Positions 6,312 through 15,825 of a DNA stretch of 64,000 nt are shown in pieces (position 1 is the stretch's first letter; every line of letters starts with the position of its first letter). The notes beneath the pieces are model-generated. The model was given only the letters and a program-made list of their open reading frames with translations. It did not search any database and was not told where the DNA came from. The DNA comes from Verrucomicrobiales bacterium (GTDB lineage Bacteria > Verrucomicrobiota > Verrucomicrobiia > Verrucomicrobiales > DEV007). Made by a program: the position numbers and the translations under genes. The DNA lies in contig JARGPJ010000005.1 of NCBI GenBank assembly GCA_029212615.1, positions 1-64,000 of the forward strand. Direction: 5' to 3'.

Positions 6312-8108
6312 CTAGACCTCAGGTTCCTGCACCAGGGCAATCAATTGATCCCCCGCAGAGTAAGACCCGGATTTCGCGCCTTCAACAAGGAGTTCACCGC
6401 TGCTGTTGATCCGAAAAATGATGAGCGCATCCTCTCCGTAATAGGCCCTGAAGTTCTCAATCGTGAACTCCTCATTCAGTGTGGTGCACTTCATGACCGC
6501 GCCCGCCCTCGCGAGAGCCTCGATCTCAGCAGAAGTGACCTCACGATCCCCGAAATAGCGCCCGTTAAACTCAGAAGAGGAGGATTTCCTCTCGGACCCT
6601 TCGGAATCAGCCGGCTTCAATTGATAGACATTCGAGATCCCGAGCGTGTGCCCGAGGTTGATACAGGCAAGCGTGTTCACCTGATCGTTCGGCGTGGTCG
6701 CGAGGACACTTCCAATCCCAACCATATCGATTTCCTCCGAAGCGTAATCTGAAAGCACGTTCGCATTTACCGCGGCAACGCCGGCCATGCGGGCTCTCCG
6801 GGTGGCGCCGTAGTTGCTGTCGATCATGAGGACGCGAAATCCTTTCTCCTGAACCAGTTCGGCCGCGCTGACGGCCCAGTCTCTGACCCCGACAAAGAGT
6901 ATGCCCTGAGGGTTTTTCAAGGCGAGGCCCAGTTTTCGTGCCAAAGGAGCAGCGAGAAGCCCGTAGAACGCAACCGTCCCCACAATGATGGTGTAGGTGA
7001 TCGGAACAATACGGGCAGCTTCGCCCGCAAAAGCACCGCCGGTTTCTGCCAGCTCAAGGGCGAAAACCGATGAAACAGCAGCGGCCACGATCCCGCGGGG
7101 TGCCATGAGCGCTAGGAAAAGCCGTTCCTCGCGGGGAATCTTACTGCCCAGGGTGCTGATAAAGACGCTCAACGGCCGAACCACGACGATGAGCGCGAGA
7201 AGCAGGAACAGGGCTTCCTTCCACACCAGTTGAATATCATCGATCCCAATTCGTGCCCCGAGAACGATGAAGAGACACGAGATGAGAATGGTGCGGAGGG
7301 TTTCTTTAAACTCCACCACATGCCTGATTTTAGCCCGTTCCTGATTCGCCAGCCCAATCCCGAGAATCGTAACGGTTAAGAGACCGGATTCATGCTGGAA
7401 GAGATTCGAAACCGTGAAGAGGCTCAATCCTGCCGTGAGGACCACGACGGACTGAAGAAAGTCAGGAACCCAGTGTCGGCTCAAGACAAAGGAAAGGCCG
7501 ACCGCCGCCCCGTAGCCCAGACCGATCCCGACGAGGAGTGTTTTACCGAGACCGAGCAGAACCCCTTCGACTCCGGAATGACCATGCCCGTGTCCAAAAA
7601 GAACACCAAAAACAAGCACCGCAAGAATCGCACCGACGGGATCGATCACAATCCCCTCCCACTTCAACACTGAATTCACGCTCCGCCTCGGCCTAACCGA
7701 ATTCAAAAGTGGAACAATCACGGTCGGGCCCGTCACCACCAGCACCGCCGCCACGAGAAAGGAAACCGACCAGCTGAATCCCGCCAGGTAATGCGCGGCC
7801 ACGGTCGTCATCCCCCAGGTCGCCATGCTTCCGATCCCGATGAGCCGCAGCACGGTCCCCCCCGCTTCTTTCAACTCAGAAAATCGCAGGGTTAAGCCCC
7901 CCTCCAGCATGATAATCCCCACCGCCAGCGAAACGATCGCAAAGAGGGTCTGTTCTTCAACGACACCGGACTGGTCGTAAAACTGCCCCGCAATAAACCC
8001 GGTGGCGAGCAAAAGGAGGATCGAAGGCATCTTGATTCGCCACGCGATCCATTGAGCGCCGATGCCGAGGAGAAGAACAGCAGAGTAAAAAATAAGTCTT
8101 TCGTCCAT
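6312..8108 (-). CDS. CPA1-type cation:proton antiporter with C-terminal RCK (TrkA-N) domain
   Basis: Residues 1-400 form about twelve hydrophobic helices typical of NhaP-like antiporters, with family signatures GxMLEGGLTL-like (IIMLEGGLTLRF), VVTGPTVIVPLL and the late motif LALMAPRGIVAAAVSS. These exchange Na+ or K+ for H+ across the inner membrane. After about residue 410 comes a Rossmann-type TrkA-N region (ILFVGVRDWAVSAAELV, then VLMIDSN and VLATTPNDQVNTLACI), followed by a small C-terminal ligand-binding-like domain ending in DQLIALVQ. Nucleotide-dependent gating is therefore likely. The start was placed at 8108 (MDERLIF), seven codons inside the longest frame, because the helix begins immediately after it. 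It is divergently arranged to the MscS-like channel, another ion and osmotic-stress gene. Confidence 0.85.
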   Translation of the reverse strand: MDERLIFYSAVLLLGIGAQWIAWRIKMPSILLLLATGFIAGQFYDQSGVVEEQTLFAIVSLAVGIIMLEGGLTLRFSELKEAGGTVLRLIGIGSMATWGMTTVAAHYLAGFSWSVSFLVAAVLVVTGPTVIVPLLNSVRPRRSVNSVLKWEGIVIDPVGAILAVLVFGVLFGHGHGHSGVEGVLLGLGKTLLVGIGLGYGAAVGLSFVLSRHWVPDFLQSVVVLTAGLSLFTVSNLFQHESGLLTVTILGIGLANQERAKIRHVVEFKETLRTILISCLFIVLGARIGIDDIQLVWKEALFLLLALIVVVRPLSVFISTLGSKIPREERLFLALMAPRGIVAAAVSSVFALELAETGGAFAGEAARIVPITYTIIVGTVAFYGLLAAPLARKLGLALKNPQGILFVGVRDWAVSAAELVQEKGFRVLMIDSNYGATRRARMAGVAAVNANVLSDYASEEIDMVGIGSVLATTPNDQVNTLACINLGHTLGISNVYQLKPADSEGSERKSSSSEFNGRYFGDREVTSAEIEALARAGAVMKCTTLNEEFTIENFRAYYGEDALIIFRINSSGELLVEGAKSGSYSAGDQLIALVQEPEV

Positions 8109-8253
8109 GGGAAATGGGGCAGGAAGCACTCAAGTGCACTCGCCACGCTATTCGTTTCGCCCGGTTTTCCAATTCCTTTTTACGTGAGGACAGGTTAAAA
8201 TGACCGGGATCGCCCCGCAGTCGTATTCCTCTTCCGGCCATCTCCGTCTCCCT

Positions 8254-9984
8254 ATGTTTTTCCTTTGCCGAAGCCTTTGCCTCCTTTTCCTGCTCTCCGC
8301 TTCGATCGTATACGCCGAGGTCGCCGCAGAGGCTCCCGGCCCTGCTGAGGGAGAAACCGTTTCGCACAGCACCAGCTCATTGAGCGCTCTCGAGTCTGTT
8401 CGTGAATCTATCGATCTCCTTGAGAGCGAAATCAAAGAGACGGAGAAACGGCTCAACGATGCCAAGGATTCCGAGAAAGCTGCCATTGCCGATTCCCTCA
8501 AAGATCTGATGGCGAGACAGGAATCCCTCCAAAGTGATTTTGAGTCCATCGCCACCGGAATCGACCCCAGCGCCTATGAAGGAAACCTGGTTGAGGATTT
8601 CGTTCTCAAAAACGAAGTCGACGCGCTCCTCGAACCGATCATCGCCGAACTGAAAGAACTCACTGCAAAGCCGCGCGAAATCGAAGAGCTTCGAAGCGAT
8701 TTATCCCGTTGGGAAAAACGCCTGAAGACGACCGATGCAGCCCTCAGCAATCTCGACACCCTTCCCACTGACGAATTCTCTGAATCTCTCCGCATCGCCG
8801 TTTCCGGGACACGCGAGGTTTGGGAGATTAGAAAGACCCAGGCAAAAAACCGGATCCAGGCGATCTCCTATCAGCTGGAACAGGCGGAACGCACCCAACC
8901 CTCCTTTATCTCAACCGCAAGAGAGGGGCTGCGTTCATTTTACAAGAGCCGGGGCCGAAACTTTGTCTTCTGTATCTTAGCCTTCTTCATCACTTTCTTC
9001 GGCCTCCGTTTTCTTCACCAGCAGATCGACCGTCAATTCCCATGGAGAAAGAAGGAAAAACGCCCCTTCTACCTGCGACTCATCGACGTCGGCCTCAATG
9101 TTTTTTCATTCCTCGGAGCCGTTGCCGCAGCCCTCATCACCCTTTACGCAACAGGAGACTGGGTCCTCATGGGGCTGGCCATCATTCTACTCCTCGGGAT
9201 CGCCCTTGCCGCGAAGAATGCGCTCCCCAAATTTTACGACCAGGGACGTCTCCTTCTCAATCTCGGGGAAATCAGGGAGGGCGAGCGGGTCACCTACAAC
9301 GGGATCCCCTGGAAGGTGGAACGTCTCAGCTTTTACACCATCCTCACCAATCCTGCTCTTCGCGGCGGCTTATTACGGCTCCCCGTCAATCAACTCAGCG
9401 GCATTATCTCCCGCCCCGCCAGTGAAGAGGGCGAACTCTGGTTTCCCTGCCATGAAGGCGACTGGGTTCTGCTCCCCGACGAGGGCCTCGGCCGGATCAT
9501 TGCACAAACGCCGGAGTATGTTCATCTCGTGAAACTCGGAGGGGCGAAACTCATGATTCCGACCGTAGATTTTCTCGCCAAATCGTCGGAGAACCTCTCC
9601 CACGGGTTTCGCGTATCCACTGTTTTCGGGGTCGATTATGATCACCAAAGCGATTCGACGACCAAAATCCCTGAAACAATGTGGGCGTTCATCACGAAAG
9701 AGCTCGTTGGCCTGATCGATGAACGCGAGAAATTGATCAGCCTCAAAGTTGAGTTTGCCTCGGCCGGCGCATCATCTCTCGACCTCGCAATCATCGCTGA
9801 TTTTGATGGTTCGATGGCGCCCAAATATCAAATGCTTAAACGAGCACTGCAGAAGTATGCCGTCGAATGCTGCAACGAGAACGGGTGGACGATCCCCTTT
9901 GCTCAGATCACCCTTCACAATGCCTTTCCGGAACCGCGGAAGGAAGTCCCGGCACCAAAGGAAGAAAAACCAAAACTCCCTTGA
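8254..9984 (+). CDS. MscS-like mechanosensitive channel protein with coiled-coil periplasmic domain
   Basis: From ATG 8254 the product has 576 residues. A signal peptide (MFFLCRSLCLLFLLSASIVYA) is followed by a long Glu/Lys-rich coiled-coil region to about residue 210. Hydrophobic helices follow (FVFCILAFFITFFGLRFL, VFSFLGAVAAALITLYATG, LMGLAIILLLGIALAAKNALP), then a beta-rich cytoplasmic region with EIREGERVTYNGIPWKVE and a terminal alpha/beta domain. This is the build of large MscK/YbiO-type members, which open under membrane tension to release osmolytes. The pore helix lacks the usual Gly-Ala repeat of MscS, so it is a divergent member. A longer frame from 8200 would put 18 residues before the signal peptide and is less likely. 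Confidence 0.7.
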   Translation: MFFLCRSLCLLFLLSASIVYAEVAAEAPGPAEGETVSHSTSSLSALESVRESIDLLESEIKETEKRLNDAKDSEKAAIADSLKDLMARQESLQSDFESIATGIDPSAYEGNLVEDFVLKNEVDALLEPIIAELKELTAKPREIEELRSDLSRWEKRLKTTDAALSNLDTLPTDEFSESLRIAVSGTREVWEIRKTQAKNRIQAISYQLEQAERTQPSFISTAREGLRSFYKSRGRNFVFCILAFFITFFGLRFLHQQIDRQFPWRKKEKRPFYLRLIDVGLNVFSFLGAVAAALITLYATGDWVLMGLAIILLLGIALAAKNALPKFYDQGRLLLNLGEIREGERVTYNGIPWKVERLSFYTILTNPALRGGLLRLPVNQLSGIISRPASEEGELWFPCHEGDWVLLPDEGLGRIIAQTPEYVHLVKLGGAKLMIPTVDFLAKSSENLSHGFRVSTVFGVDYDHQSDSTTKIPETMWAFITKELVGLIDEREKLISLKVEFASAGASSLDLAIIADFDGSMAPKYQMLKRALQKYAVECCNENGWTIPFAQITLHNAFPEPRKEVPAPKEEKPKLP

Positions 9985-10054
9985 GATTCGTTCCATTGGC
10001 GTGGACTTAACCCTGTTAGGTCATCCATCCCACCCTGTTTAGTCTCCCTGTTTT

Positions 10055-11179
10055 ATGTCTGAAACGCCATCGGGCAATTCGCGTCGCAAAAGCTACCTCC
10101 GACTTCTCTTCGTTCAGATTGAGAAAGTCTACGATGCCGTACACCGGTTTCTCGCCTGGATCACCGGCCGCCTCGGCAAGCCGATGACCGCGGAAATCTA
10201 CTATGCCACGCCGGTGGACTGGGGCGTCACCGTAAAAGGGCGCGCCCTCCTTGCCAGCGAGTGGCACGAGCCCCGCCCCGAAGACAGCCGGCTCATGAAC
10301 CTCGTCCAGATGTTCAAACGCTGGACGATACCGGAACGACCCTTCACCCTGCTCCGTCTCAGCCTTGGAGGGAATGCGGTCGACGTCCGTGCGGACAACG
10401 AAGGATATTTCGAGGCGGACATCCCCAAGTCACAATGCCACTCCGACACCCTTCTCATTGAGCTTCCGGAATCCGAGGTTTCAGATCCGATTGAGCACCC
10501 CCTCCACCAGGTAGGGAAACATTTTAAAGTCGTCGTCGTCAGTGACATCGATGACACCGTTCTGATCACCCATGCGGCAAACCGCATTCGCATGGTCTTG
10601 ACCACCATTTTCGGCAACGCCCGCACCCGGCAACTTTTCCCCGGCTCGCCTGAACTGTTCAATGCGCTTCACCACGGCGCGGCAGAGCGGCACGAAGGAA
10701 ACCCGATCAACTACGTCACGAGCTCTCCTTTCAACCTTCACAGTCTCCTCCAACTCATTTTTCAGGAAAACGGGGTTCCGATGGGACCGTTCTTCATGAC
10801 AGACTGGGGAATCGACGCGGACAAGTGGTTCAAAATCAGCCACCGCGACCACAAGCTGAACTCTCTTGAGGAATCAATCAAATGGCATCCTGACAAGCCG
10901 GTGATCCTCATCGGAGACAGCGGCGAGCATGACACCGCCATCTACGTCGAAGCCGCGCTCACTCACCCCGGCCTCATCGACTTAATCCTGATCCGTGATG
11001 TCACAAGTCAGGAAAGACTCGAAGATCTCAAGGCGGAAGTGACCAAATTGGAAGAGAGCGGGACTCGATTTGCATTCTTTCGCGACTCCAGTGAAGCAGC
11101 CCTCGTGCTTCACGAACGCGGCTGGATCTCAGAATCCCAGTTGAATGAGATCACCGAAGCCGTCGAAAACGCCCCCTAA
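10055..11179 (+). CDS. App1-type phosphatase (DUF2183, HAD-like)
   Basis: The 374-residue protein carries the App1 catalytic motif DIDDTVL (near residue 164), a typical HAD-like DxDxT, followed by the GSPELFNAL region, YVTSSPFN (second HAD motif serine), and the distal GDSGEHD motif. The residues before the catalytic core (about 60-150) form the beta-rich N-terminal domain common in bacterial homologues. Yeast App1 is a phosphatidate phosphatase; bacterial relatives presumably act on a phospholipid or phosphorylated metabolite. There is no signal peptide. The gene lies 70 bases after the MscS-like gene and 18 bases before exoD on the same strand, so the three may form one envelope-related transcript. 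Confidence 0.8.
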   Translation: MSETPSGNSRRKSYLRLLFVQIEKVYDAVHRFLAWITGRLGKPMTAEIYYATPVDWGVTVKGRALLASEWHEPRPEDSRLMNLVQMFKRWTIPERPFTLLRLSLGGNAVDVRADNEGYFEADIPKSQCHSDTLLIELPESEVSDPIEHPLHQVGKHFKVVVVSDIDDTVLITHAANRIRMVLTTIFGNARTRQLFPGSPELFNALHHGAAERHEGNPINYVTSSPFNLHSLLQLIFQENGVPMGPFFMTDWGIDADKWFKISHRDHKLNSLEESIKWHPDKPVILIGDSGEHDTAIYVEAALTHPGLIDLILIRDVTSQERLEDLKAEVTKLEESGTRFAFFRDSSEAALVLHERGWISESQLNEITEAVENAP

Positions 11180-11197
11180 CCGGTTCACCCAATCGTC

Positions 11198-11770
11198 ATG
11201 CCCAACCTCACTGAGATCCTGACCGATATACAGGAGGACATTGAGGGCGATGAAATCCGTCTCGAAGAGATCGTATCGAGATTCGAGGACCGTGGCTTTG
11301 GCCCACTCCTTCTCGCTCCCGCACTGATCGCGGTGCTCCCTACCGGGGCCATTCCCGGAGTCCCCTCCATCTGCGCGATCTTTATCCTCCTCATCAGCGG
11401 TCAGATTCTTTTCGGAAAACATCACCCCTGGCTGCCGAAACGAATCCGTCGCTTTTCGGTATCAAAATCGAAATTTCAGGAAGGTTTCACCAAAGCGAAA
11501 CCATGGACAGAGCAGTTCGACCGACTCCTTTCACAACGCCTCGAGTTCCTCACCGGTGATACCGGAACACGCGTCGTCGCGATGATTGCGATAGTCCTCG
11601 CCCTTCTCATGATCCCCCTCGAGCTGATCCCCCTTGCCTGCGCCGTTCCCGGTCTCTCGATCGGATTCTTCGCGATTGGATTGAGCGCCAAAGACGGACT
11701 CTTCACGCTTTTTGCCCTCTTCGTCGCAGTCGGGACAGTGATCCTCGCCTGGCAGTTCTGGCCATTCTGA
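11198..11770 (+). CDS. ExoD family membrane protein
   Basis: The 190-residue protein matches the ExoD family in length and pattern. A short N-terminal cytoplasmic part (EEIVSRFEDRGFGPLLLAPALIAVLPTG) leads into hydrophobic stretches around GVPSICAIFILLISGQILFG. After a charged loop (FDRLLSQRLEFLTGDTGTRV) come further membrane helices (MIAIVLALLMIPLELIPLACAVPGLSIGFFAIGL) and a final helix. ExoD was named for its effect on exopolysaccharide production and alkaline survival in rhizobia; its biochemical role is unknown. It begins 18 bases after the App1-type phosphatase gene and ends before a hairpin that probably terminates the transcript. Confidence 0.8.
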   Translation: MPNLTEILTDIQEDIEGDEIRLEEIVSRFEDRGFGPLLLAPALIAVLPTGAIPGVPSICAIFILLISGQILFGKHHPWLPKRIRRFSVSKSKFQEGFTKAKPWTEQFDRLLSQRLEFLTGDTGTRVVAMIAIVLALLMIPLELIPLACAVPGLSIGFFAIGLSAKDGLFTLFALFVAVGTVILAWQFWPF

Positions 11771-11780
11771 ATGGCAGCCC

Positions 11781-11819
11781 TAATCGCTTAGCGGAAGCAG
11801 CCGCTCCCTTCAGCGATTA
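11781..11819. terminator. Bidirectional hairpin between convergent genes
   Basis: TAATCGCT (11781-11788) pairs perfectly with AGCGATTA (11812-11819). Inside it AGCGG (11790-11794) pairs with CCGCT (11801-11805), leaving small internal loops. It lies between exoD and the convergent 11810-12160 gene, covering that gene's stop codon. No strong T tract follows on either strand, so it may act as a transcript-end structure rather than a classical intrinsic terminator. Confidence 0.45.
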
Positions 11820-12160
11820 TTCTCCGTCGGACGAAAGGTCAACACGACACGGTAGCGCCGGTTAAAGGGTTCGTGTTCCAGCCAGGGCTCCTGGAAGAGA
11901 TAATAGCCACGCGCTTCATAGAAGATGATCTCATCTCTGATGGGTTTCTCCAGGGACTCATACTCAGTGGTGTCAGCAACCCAGTCCATCTTGCGCTCCA
12001 ACCTTCGCTTCACCGAGCAGAAGCGATTAATGATACGGTCCTCAACGTCCTGAATCAGTGCCAACACCTCACTTTGTTTCATGACGAACCAATACGTTTG
12101 CCACCCGGATCGCGACACCTGAAGTTTCCCGGCTGGAAAAGCCCGGTCATACCTGTCCAT
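11810..12160 (-). CDS. Unrecognised 116-residue protein
   Basis: I do not recognise this family. The protein is soluble-looking and charged, with no signal peptide. A helical middle (MKQSEVLALIQDVEDRIINRF then KRRLERKMDWV) is followed by an aromatic C-terminal part (EIIFYEARGYYLFQEPWLEH, YRVVLTF). Met27 (MKQSEVL) would be an alternative start giving 90 residues, and no Shine-Dalgarno sequence helps choose. It is transcribed away from the SRPBCC/epimerase gene, with 133 bases between them, and its end overlaps the hairpin shared with exoD. The composition and stable frame suggest a real gene. Confidence 0.5.
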   Translation of the reverse strand: MDRYDRAFPAGKLQVSRSGWQTYWFVMKQSEVLALIQDVEDRIINRFCSVKRRLERKMDWVADTTEYESLEKPIRDEIIFYEARGYYLFQEPWLEHEPFNRRYRVVLTFRPTENNR

Positions 12161-12293
12161 CCCGATACCGTCCCTTCACGATGGAGGTCCACCGTCATCT
12201 CCCCTTCCAATCAATCGCCCCTTCACTGGAATCACGATACGCTTCGAAAGATTTTACACAGCCGGACACGTTATCGAACGTAACCTGACTCAA

Positions 12294-13706
12294 ATGCCTG
12301 ACGATACCTTTCACCTCACTTCCACCATTGCTGCCTCCGCGGAAGAGCTTCGAGCGTGGCATTTCAGGCAGGGAGCCTTCAACCGCTTGAACCCACCCTG
12401 GGAGAAAGCTCAAGTCATCGAGTCCTTTCGTGAGCTCGAAGACGGTGCCCGTGCCGTGATCGACGTGGGAAGCGGACCGATGAAGCAACGGTGGATTGCA
12501 GAACATGAGCTCATTGAAAGTGGATTTATCGATCGGCAGGTCTCCGGTCCGTTCGCGAGCTGGGAGCACCGTCACCTCTTCGAAGACCTGAGCGAAAACA
12601 CGAGCAAGCTAACCGATTCGATTCACTATCGCCTCCCGATGGGAGTACCGGGGCGACTCCTGGGTAACCCAGTCGTCGTGCCTAAACTGAGACGCATGTT
12701 CCGCTATCGCCATGCGGTCACGAAATCGGATCTCGAACGCCGCATTGCCTCTCCCCCTCCCCGCGCCCTTTCTGTTCTCATCACCGGAGCGACAGGTCTT
12801 ATCGGGCAGGCCCTCACCGGATATCTTCAGACTCAGGGACATACTGTTCATACGGTAACACGCACACCAAAACACGAAGGAGAGATACGGTGGAACCCCG
12901 AAGCCGGGGAAATTGACTGGCCCTCAGATCTGCAGGTGGACGGGGTCGTTCATCTTGCTGGAGAGAATGTCGGAGAGAGACGCTGGACGGCCCCGACAAA
13001 ACATCAGATCCTCGAAAGCCGCCGCCTCGGAACCCGGCTCATTTCCGGGACCATTGCCAAACTCCCGAATCCACCCGCTGTACTCGTAAGCGCCTCAGGA
13101 TCCGGATTTTATCCTCATGACGGTAGCGAACACGACGAATCCAGCCCCGTGGGTAATCACTTTCTCGCTGATGTGTGCAAGATCTGGGAAGCGGAAACGA
13201 AAGAAGCTGAAGCCGCGGGAATACGCGTTGTTCATCCGCGCATAGGTGCCGTCCTCACTCCTGCCGGGGGCATGCTCAAAAAACTCACCCCCTTGTTTCT
13301 TGCCGGCTTAGGTGGCCCCATCGGCAGTGGAAGGCAGCAGCTTTCATGGATCTCTATCGATGACGTCATCGATATCCTGCACCGCGCCCTTTTTGAAGAA
13401 GAGTGGTGTGGCCCTCTCAACGTGACGGCTCCGGAGATCGTGACGAATCGTGAATTTACAAGAACCCTTGCCTCTATGCTTCGCCGCCCCGCCCTTCTTC
13501 CGGTTCCCGCTGGCGCCTTGAAACTGGCCCTCGGAGAGATGGCGGATGAGACGATCCTCGCCGATATTGCCGCCATCCCGAAGAAACTTCAATCGCTCGG
13601 CTATCAGTTTCGACATCCTGATCTGATCTCAGCGCTTTCTCACGTCCTGGGAAAGGATATCCCGCGACCGGGCGACCTGTTCTCCGGCGCCCTGGACAAG
13701 ACTTGA
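12294..13706 (+). CDS. SRPBCC domain fused to TIGR01777-family NAD(P)-dependent epimerase (YfcH-like)
   Basis: Residues 1-150 form an SRPBCC (START-like) ligand-binding domain, with the typical opening FHLTSTIAASAEELRAWHF and WIAEHELIESGFIDRQVSGPF. Residues 158-470 form an extended-SDR Rossmann enzyme with the nucleotide motif GATGLIG at 165-171, VDGVVHLAGENVGERRW, SASGSGFY and a C-terminal DUF1731-like end. This two-domain order is found in a number of TIGR01777 members, including actinobacterial and PVC proteins. The substrate is unknown; YfcH-type proteins have been linked loosely to cell-division or cofactor metabolism. The gene stands alone between a divergent unknown gene and a pseudopilin-like gene. 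The start ATG is the first in frame and the SRPBCC fold begins at once. Confidence 0.85.
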   Translation: MPDDTFHLTSTIAASAEELRAWHFRQGAFNRLNPPWEKAQVIESFRELEDGARAVIDVGSGPMKQRWIAEHELIESGFIDRQVSGPFASWEHRHLFEDLSENTSKLTDSIHYRLPMGVPGRLLGNPVVVPKLRRMFRYRHAVTKSDLERRIASPPPRALSVLITGATGLIGQALTGYLQTQGHTVHTVTRTPKHEGEIRWNPEAGEIDWPSDLQVDGVVHLAGENVGERRWTAPTKHQILESRRLGTRLISGTIAKLPNPPAVLVSASGSGFYPHDGSEHDESSPVGNHFLADVCKIWEAETKEAEAAGIRVVHPRIGAVLTPAGGMLKKLTPLFLAGLGGPIGSGRQQLSWISIDDVIDILHRALFEEEWCGPLNVTAPEIVTNREFTRTLASMLRRPALLPVPAGALKLALGEMADETILADIAAIPKKLQSLGYQFRHPDLISALSHVLGKDIPRPGDLFSGALDKT

Positions 13707-13934
13707 GGAATTGCCAAATTCTTCACTCAATGAGGTCCATAGCGCTTTCATCGCAGGAATCACCGTTGAGTTTCGCCAGGTTTCCGAAGGGGTTTGAGAA
13801 ACCTCGCGGACACCTGAAGACGAGGAGGGTCATTCAACTTGGATCAAAACAACTCAAGGAACAGATAAGGTTAGCAGACCTCGAAATTCTGCTACTTGAG
13901 AGGTAGACAGGCTGCGCGCCGTGTATTATTGTTA

Positions 13935-13940
13935 TATAAT
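13935..13940 (+). promoter_or_regulatory. Possible -10 element before the pseudopilin-like gene
   Basis: A perfect TATAAT lies 15 bases before the ATG at 13956, inside an AT-rich stretch that contrasts with the surrounding GC-rich sequence. No good -35 match sits 17 bases upstream (GCTGCG), so an activator or an extended -10 would be needed. The resulting 5' leader would be about ten bases. Confidence 0.3.
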
Positions 13941-13955
13941 TTATGGAAATTACGA

Positions 13956-15728
13956 ATGAGCACTCGTAACAAAGCTTTCACGTTGGTTGAATTATGCATC
14001 ACCGCCGCATTGATCAGTATCATCGCCGGTTTAGGATACGTTGTCGTTTCTGATGCCGTAAGCTCTGCAAAGAAGCAGAAACTCGCCACGGATGTCGCAA
14101 AGTTAAACCGCTCCGTGATTGCTTTTATAGGAACCGGGGGAGACATCTCCGGGGCGAAAACCCCCAATGAAGTTCTGAGCGCCCTGAAAAAGAGTATTTC
14201 GAATGCGGGGACGGTAGCAAACTTGAGTGGCAGCACGTTGGATAATCGAGTCAAATTTGACTTTCAAACGCCGGTGGAAGCCAGGTCCGGAGAATATCGA
14301 GCCTACTGGAACAGTAACACCCGACGCTTTGAAATTGCGACGACAGGCTCCACTCCCGGTATCAACAATGTCCATCTCGACAACAGCGCCCCTGAAGAAG
14401 ATCCGGGCGAACGGGAAAGTGACATTGCCTTCAGATATGCTTCGAAAGACAAATGGATTTGGGATTTCACCGAAGCGGCTCCGGAAGCACCTTTAGGGGA
14501 AACGGTGTTTCCAACGACTCAGGCATCCACTTCAAGCACTCCGCCCGTCGTCCCTTCACCACCAACCACGACCGGACTTTTATCGTTGAGTCCCCCTACT
14601 TTTTCCGTCCCGGGCGGAAACTACCCCTTCACGGATTTCGGGATTAACCTCTCACTGAGCAATCCCAACCCCGCCGGCTCTTCATCCATCTATTATTCAA
14701 TCGACTACGGAAACTGGCTTCCCTATACGGGCAGCCTCGATGTCACGCCGGAAACAAACGTTCGGGCAATGGCCGTCACTGAATCTCCAAATTACTCTTC
14801 CAGTGCCCAGGTCAATCAGTTCTACTCAGCCACTCCGCTTCCCCTGACGAAACCGATTATCTCACCATCCGGCAGCCAGTTCGGGCTCTTTGTCGACCGT
14901 CTCATCAACGTCAATATTACCAACCCGAATGATCCTACTGTCTCCACCTTACAGTATCGCCTCGCCGGTGGCCCGTGGCAGGATTACAACGATGAATTTC
15001 AGCTCTCGAGAAATGACTATCTTTCCGGCGTTTTGATTCAGGCAAGAGCGGTCCCAATCGATCCGGTCTATTATCTTGAAAGTGAAAGGGCACTCCGCAC
15101 CCTCGGGGTCGAAAGCGCGACCGTCGCCGGCACCGCTTCCGGAAGTTTCCATTCACCGACAGGAGCTGAAACCATGGTAACAGGCGGCAGCGATGACTAC
15201 TTCGAATGGGGGCGTGACTTCTGGAGTGACGCCGAATTAAACACCTTTTCAAACCCGTCAAATGCCGCCGACCTGAGCAAATCATGGCTGAATTTCGAAG
15301 CCCAATCGTTCGGTTCCCCCGTCGACGGTAATCGCTTTGAAGTCGGTGATCTCCGTTATTTCAATGGCAGCGTCGTCAGTCTCACCGGAGCTGATCAGGT
15401 CTCATTCACTGCCGACTTAAATTTCAACATTGCAGGCTACACCGACAGCACATCTTTCAATTTCGATTTCGCGCTTCTCAACACCGAGAACTTCGAAGAC
15501 CCCAACGACCCCTGGAAAGACGCTGATTTTGTCCGCCTTCTGCAGCCAATCGCCGAGGAAACGCTGTTTTTCAACGGCATCGAATTTCAACTGAAACTCG
15601 AGTTCGGCGAGACCACCGACGCGGGCCTTGCCACCTTTGACGAGTTCCACGTCCTCGAAGGCAAAGATGCCACGACGAAACTCTACGGAACCCTCGTCGA
15701 AGTCGGGGAGATCGACTTCAATGACTGA
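13956..15728 (+). CDS. Large pseudopilin-like exported protein with chitobiase-C-like and choice-of-anchor-K-like domains
   Basis: From ATG 13956 the protein has 590 residues and opens with a type IV prepilin leader: NKAFTLVELCITAALISIIAGLGYVVV, with the conserved F-TLVE after a short basic leader. The first about 150 residues resemble a G-type pseudopilin. Then follow Pro/Thr/Ser-rich linkers, two Ig-like units reminiscent of the chitobiase C-terminal domain (SSSIYYSIDYGNWLPYTGSL, VSTLQYRLAGGPWQDY), and a C-terminal region (about 400-590) resembling the choice-of-anchor K domain (FEWG, SWLNFE, FEVGDLRYFNGS). Domain calls after the leader are from pattern memory. It should be membrane-tethered, processed by a prepilin peptidase encoded elsewhere, and displayed outside. 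No pilus or type II secretion genes are adjacent. A longer frame from 13896 would bury the leader and is unlikely. Confidence 0.7.
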   Translation: MSTRNKAFTLVELCITAALISIIAGLGYVVVSDAVSSAKKQKLATDVAKLNRSVIAFIGTGGDISGAKTPNEVLSALKKSISNAGTVANLSGSTLDNRVKFDFQTPVEARSGEYRAYWNSNTRRFEIATTGSTPGINNVHLDNSAPEEDPGERESDIAFRYASKDKWIWDFTEAAPEAPLGETVFPTTQASTSSTPPVVPSPPTTTGLLSLSPPTFSVPGGNYPFTDFGINLSLSNPNPAGSSSIYYSIDYGNWLPYTGSLDVTPETNVRAMAVTESPNYSSSAQVNQFYSATPLPLTKPIISPSGSQFGLFVDRLINVNITNPNDPTVSTLQYRLAGGPWQDYNDEFQLSRNDYLSGVLIQARAVPIDPVYYLESERALRTLGVESATVAGTASGSFHSPTGAETMVTGGSDDYFEWGRDFWSDAELNTFSNPSNAADLSKSWLNFEAQSFGSPVDGNRFEVGDLRYFNGSVVSLTGADQVSFTADLNFNIAGYTDSTSFNFDFALLNTENFEDPNDPWKDADFVRLLQPIAEETLFFNGIEFQLKLEFGETTDAGLATFDEFHVLEGKDATTKLYGTLVEVGEIDFND

Positions 15729-15825
15729 AGACTGATTATCTGCTGCTATTTCGGCAGAGCTTTTCAATCCCGTTAAAATCGGCATGGTAAGATCGTGATA
15801 AGAACCACCGATCCACACCTCATCG

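Noticed and set aside
13703..13906. 67-codon frame after the epimerase gene
   Set aside because: It starts with TTG, has no recognisable pattern and runs into the promoter region of the pseudopilin-like gene.
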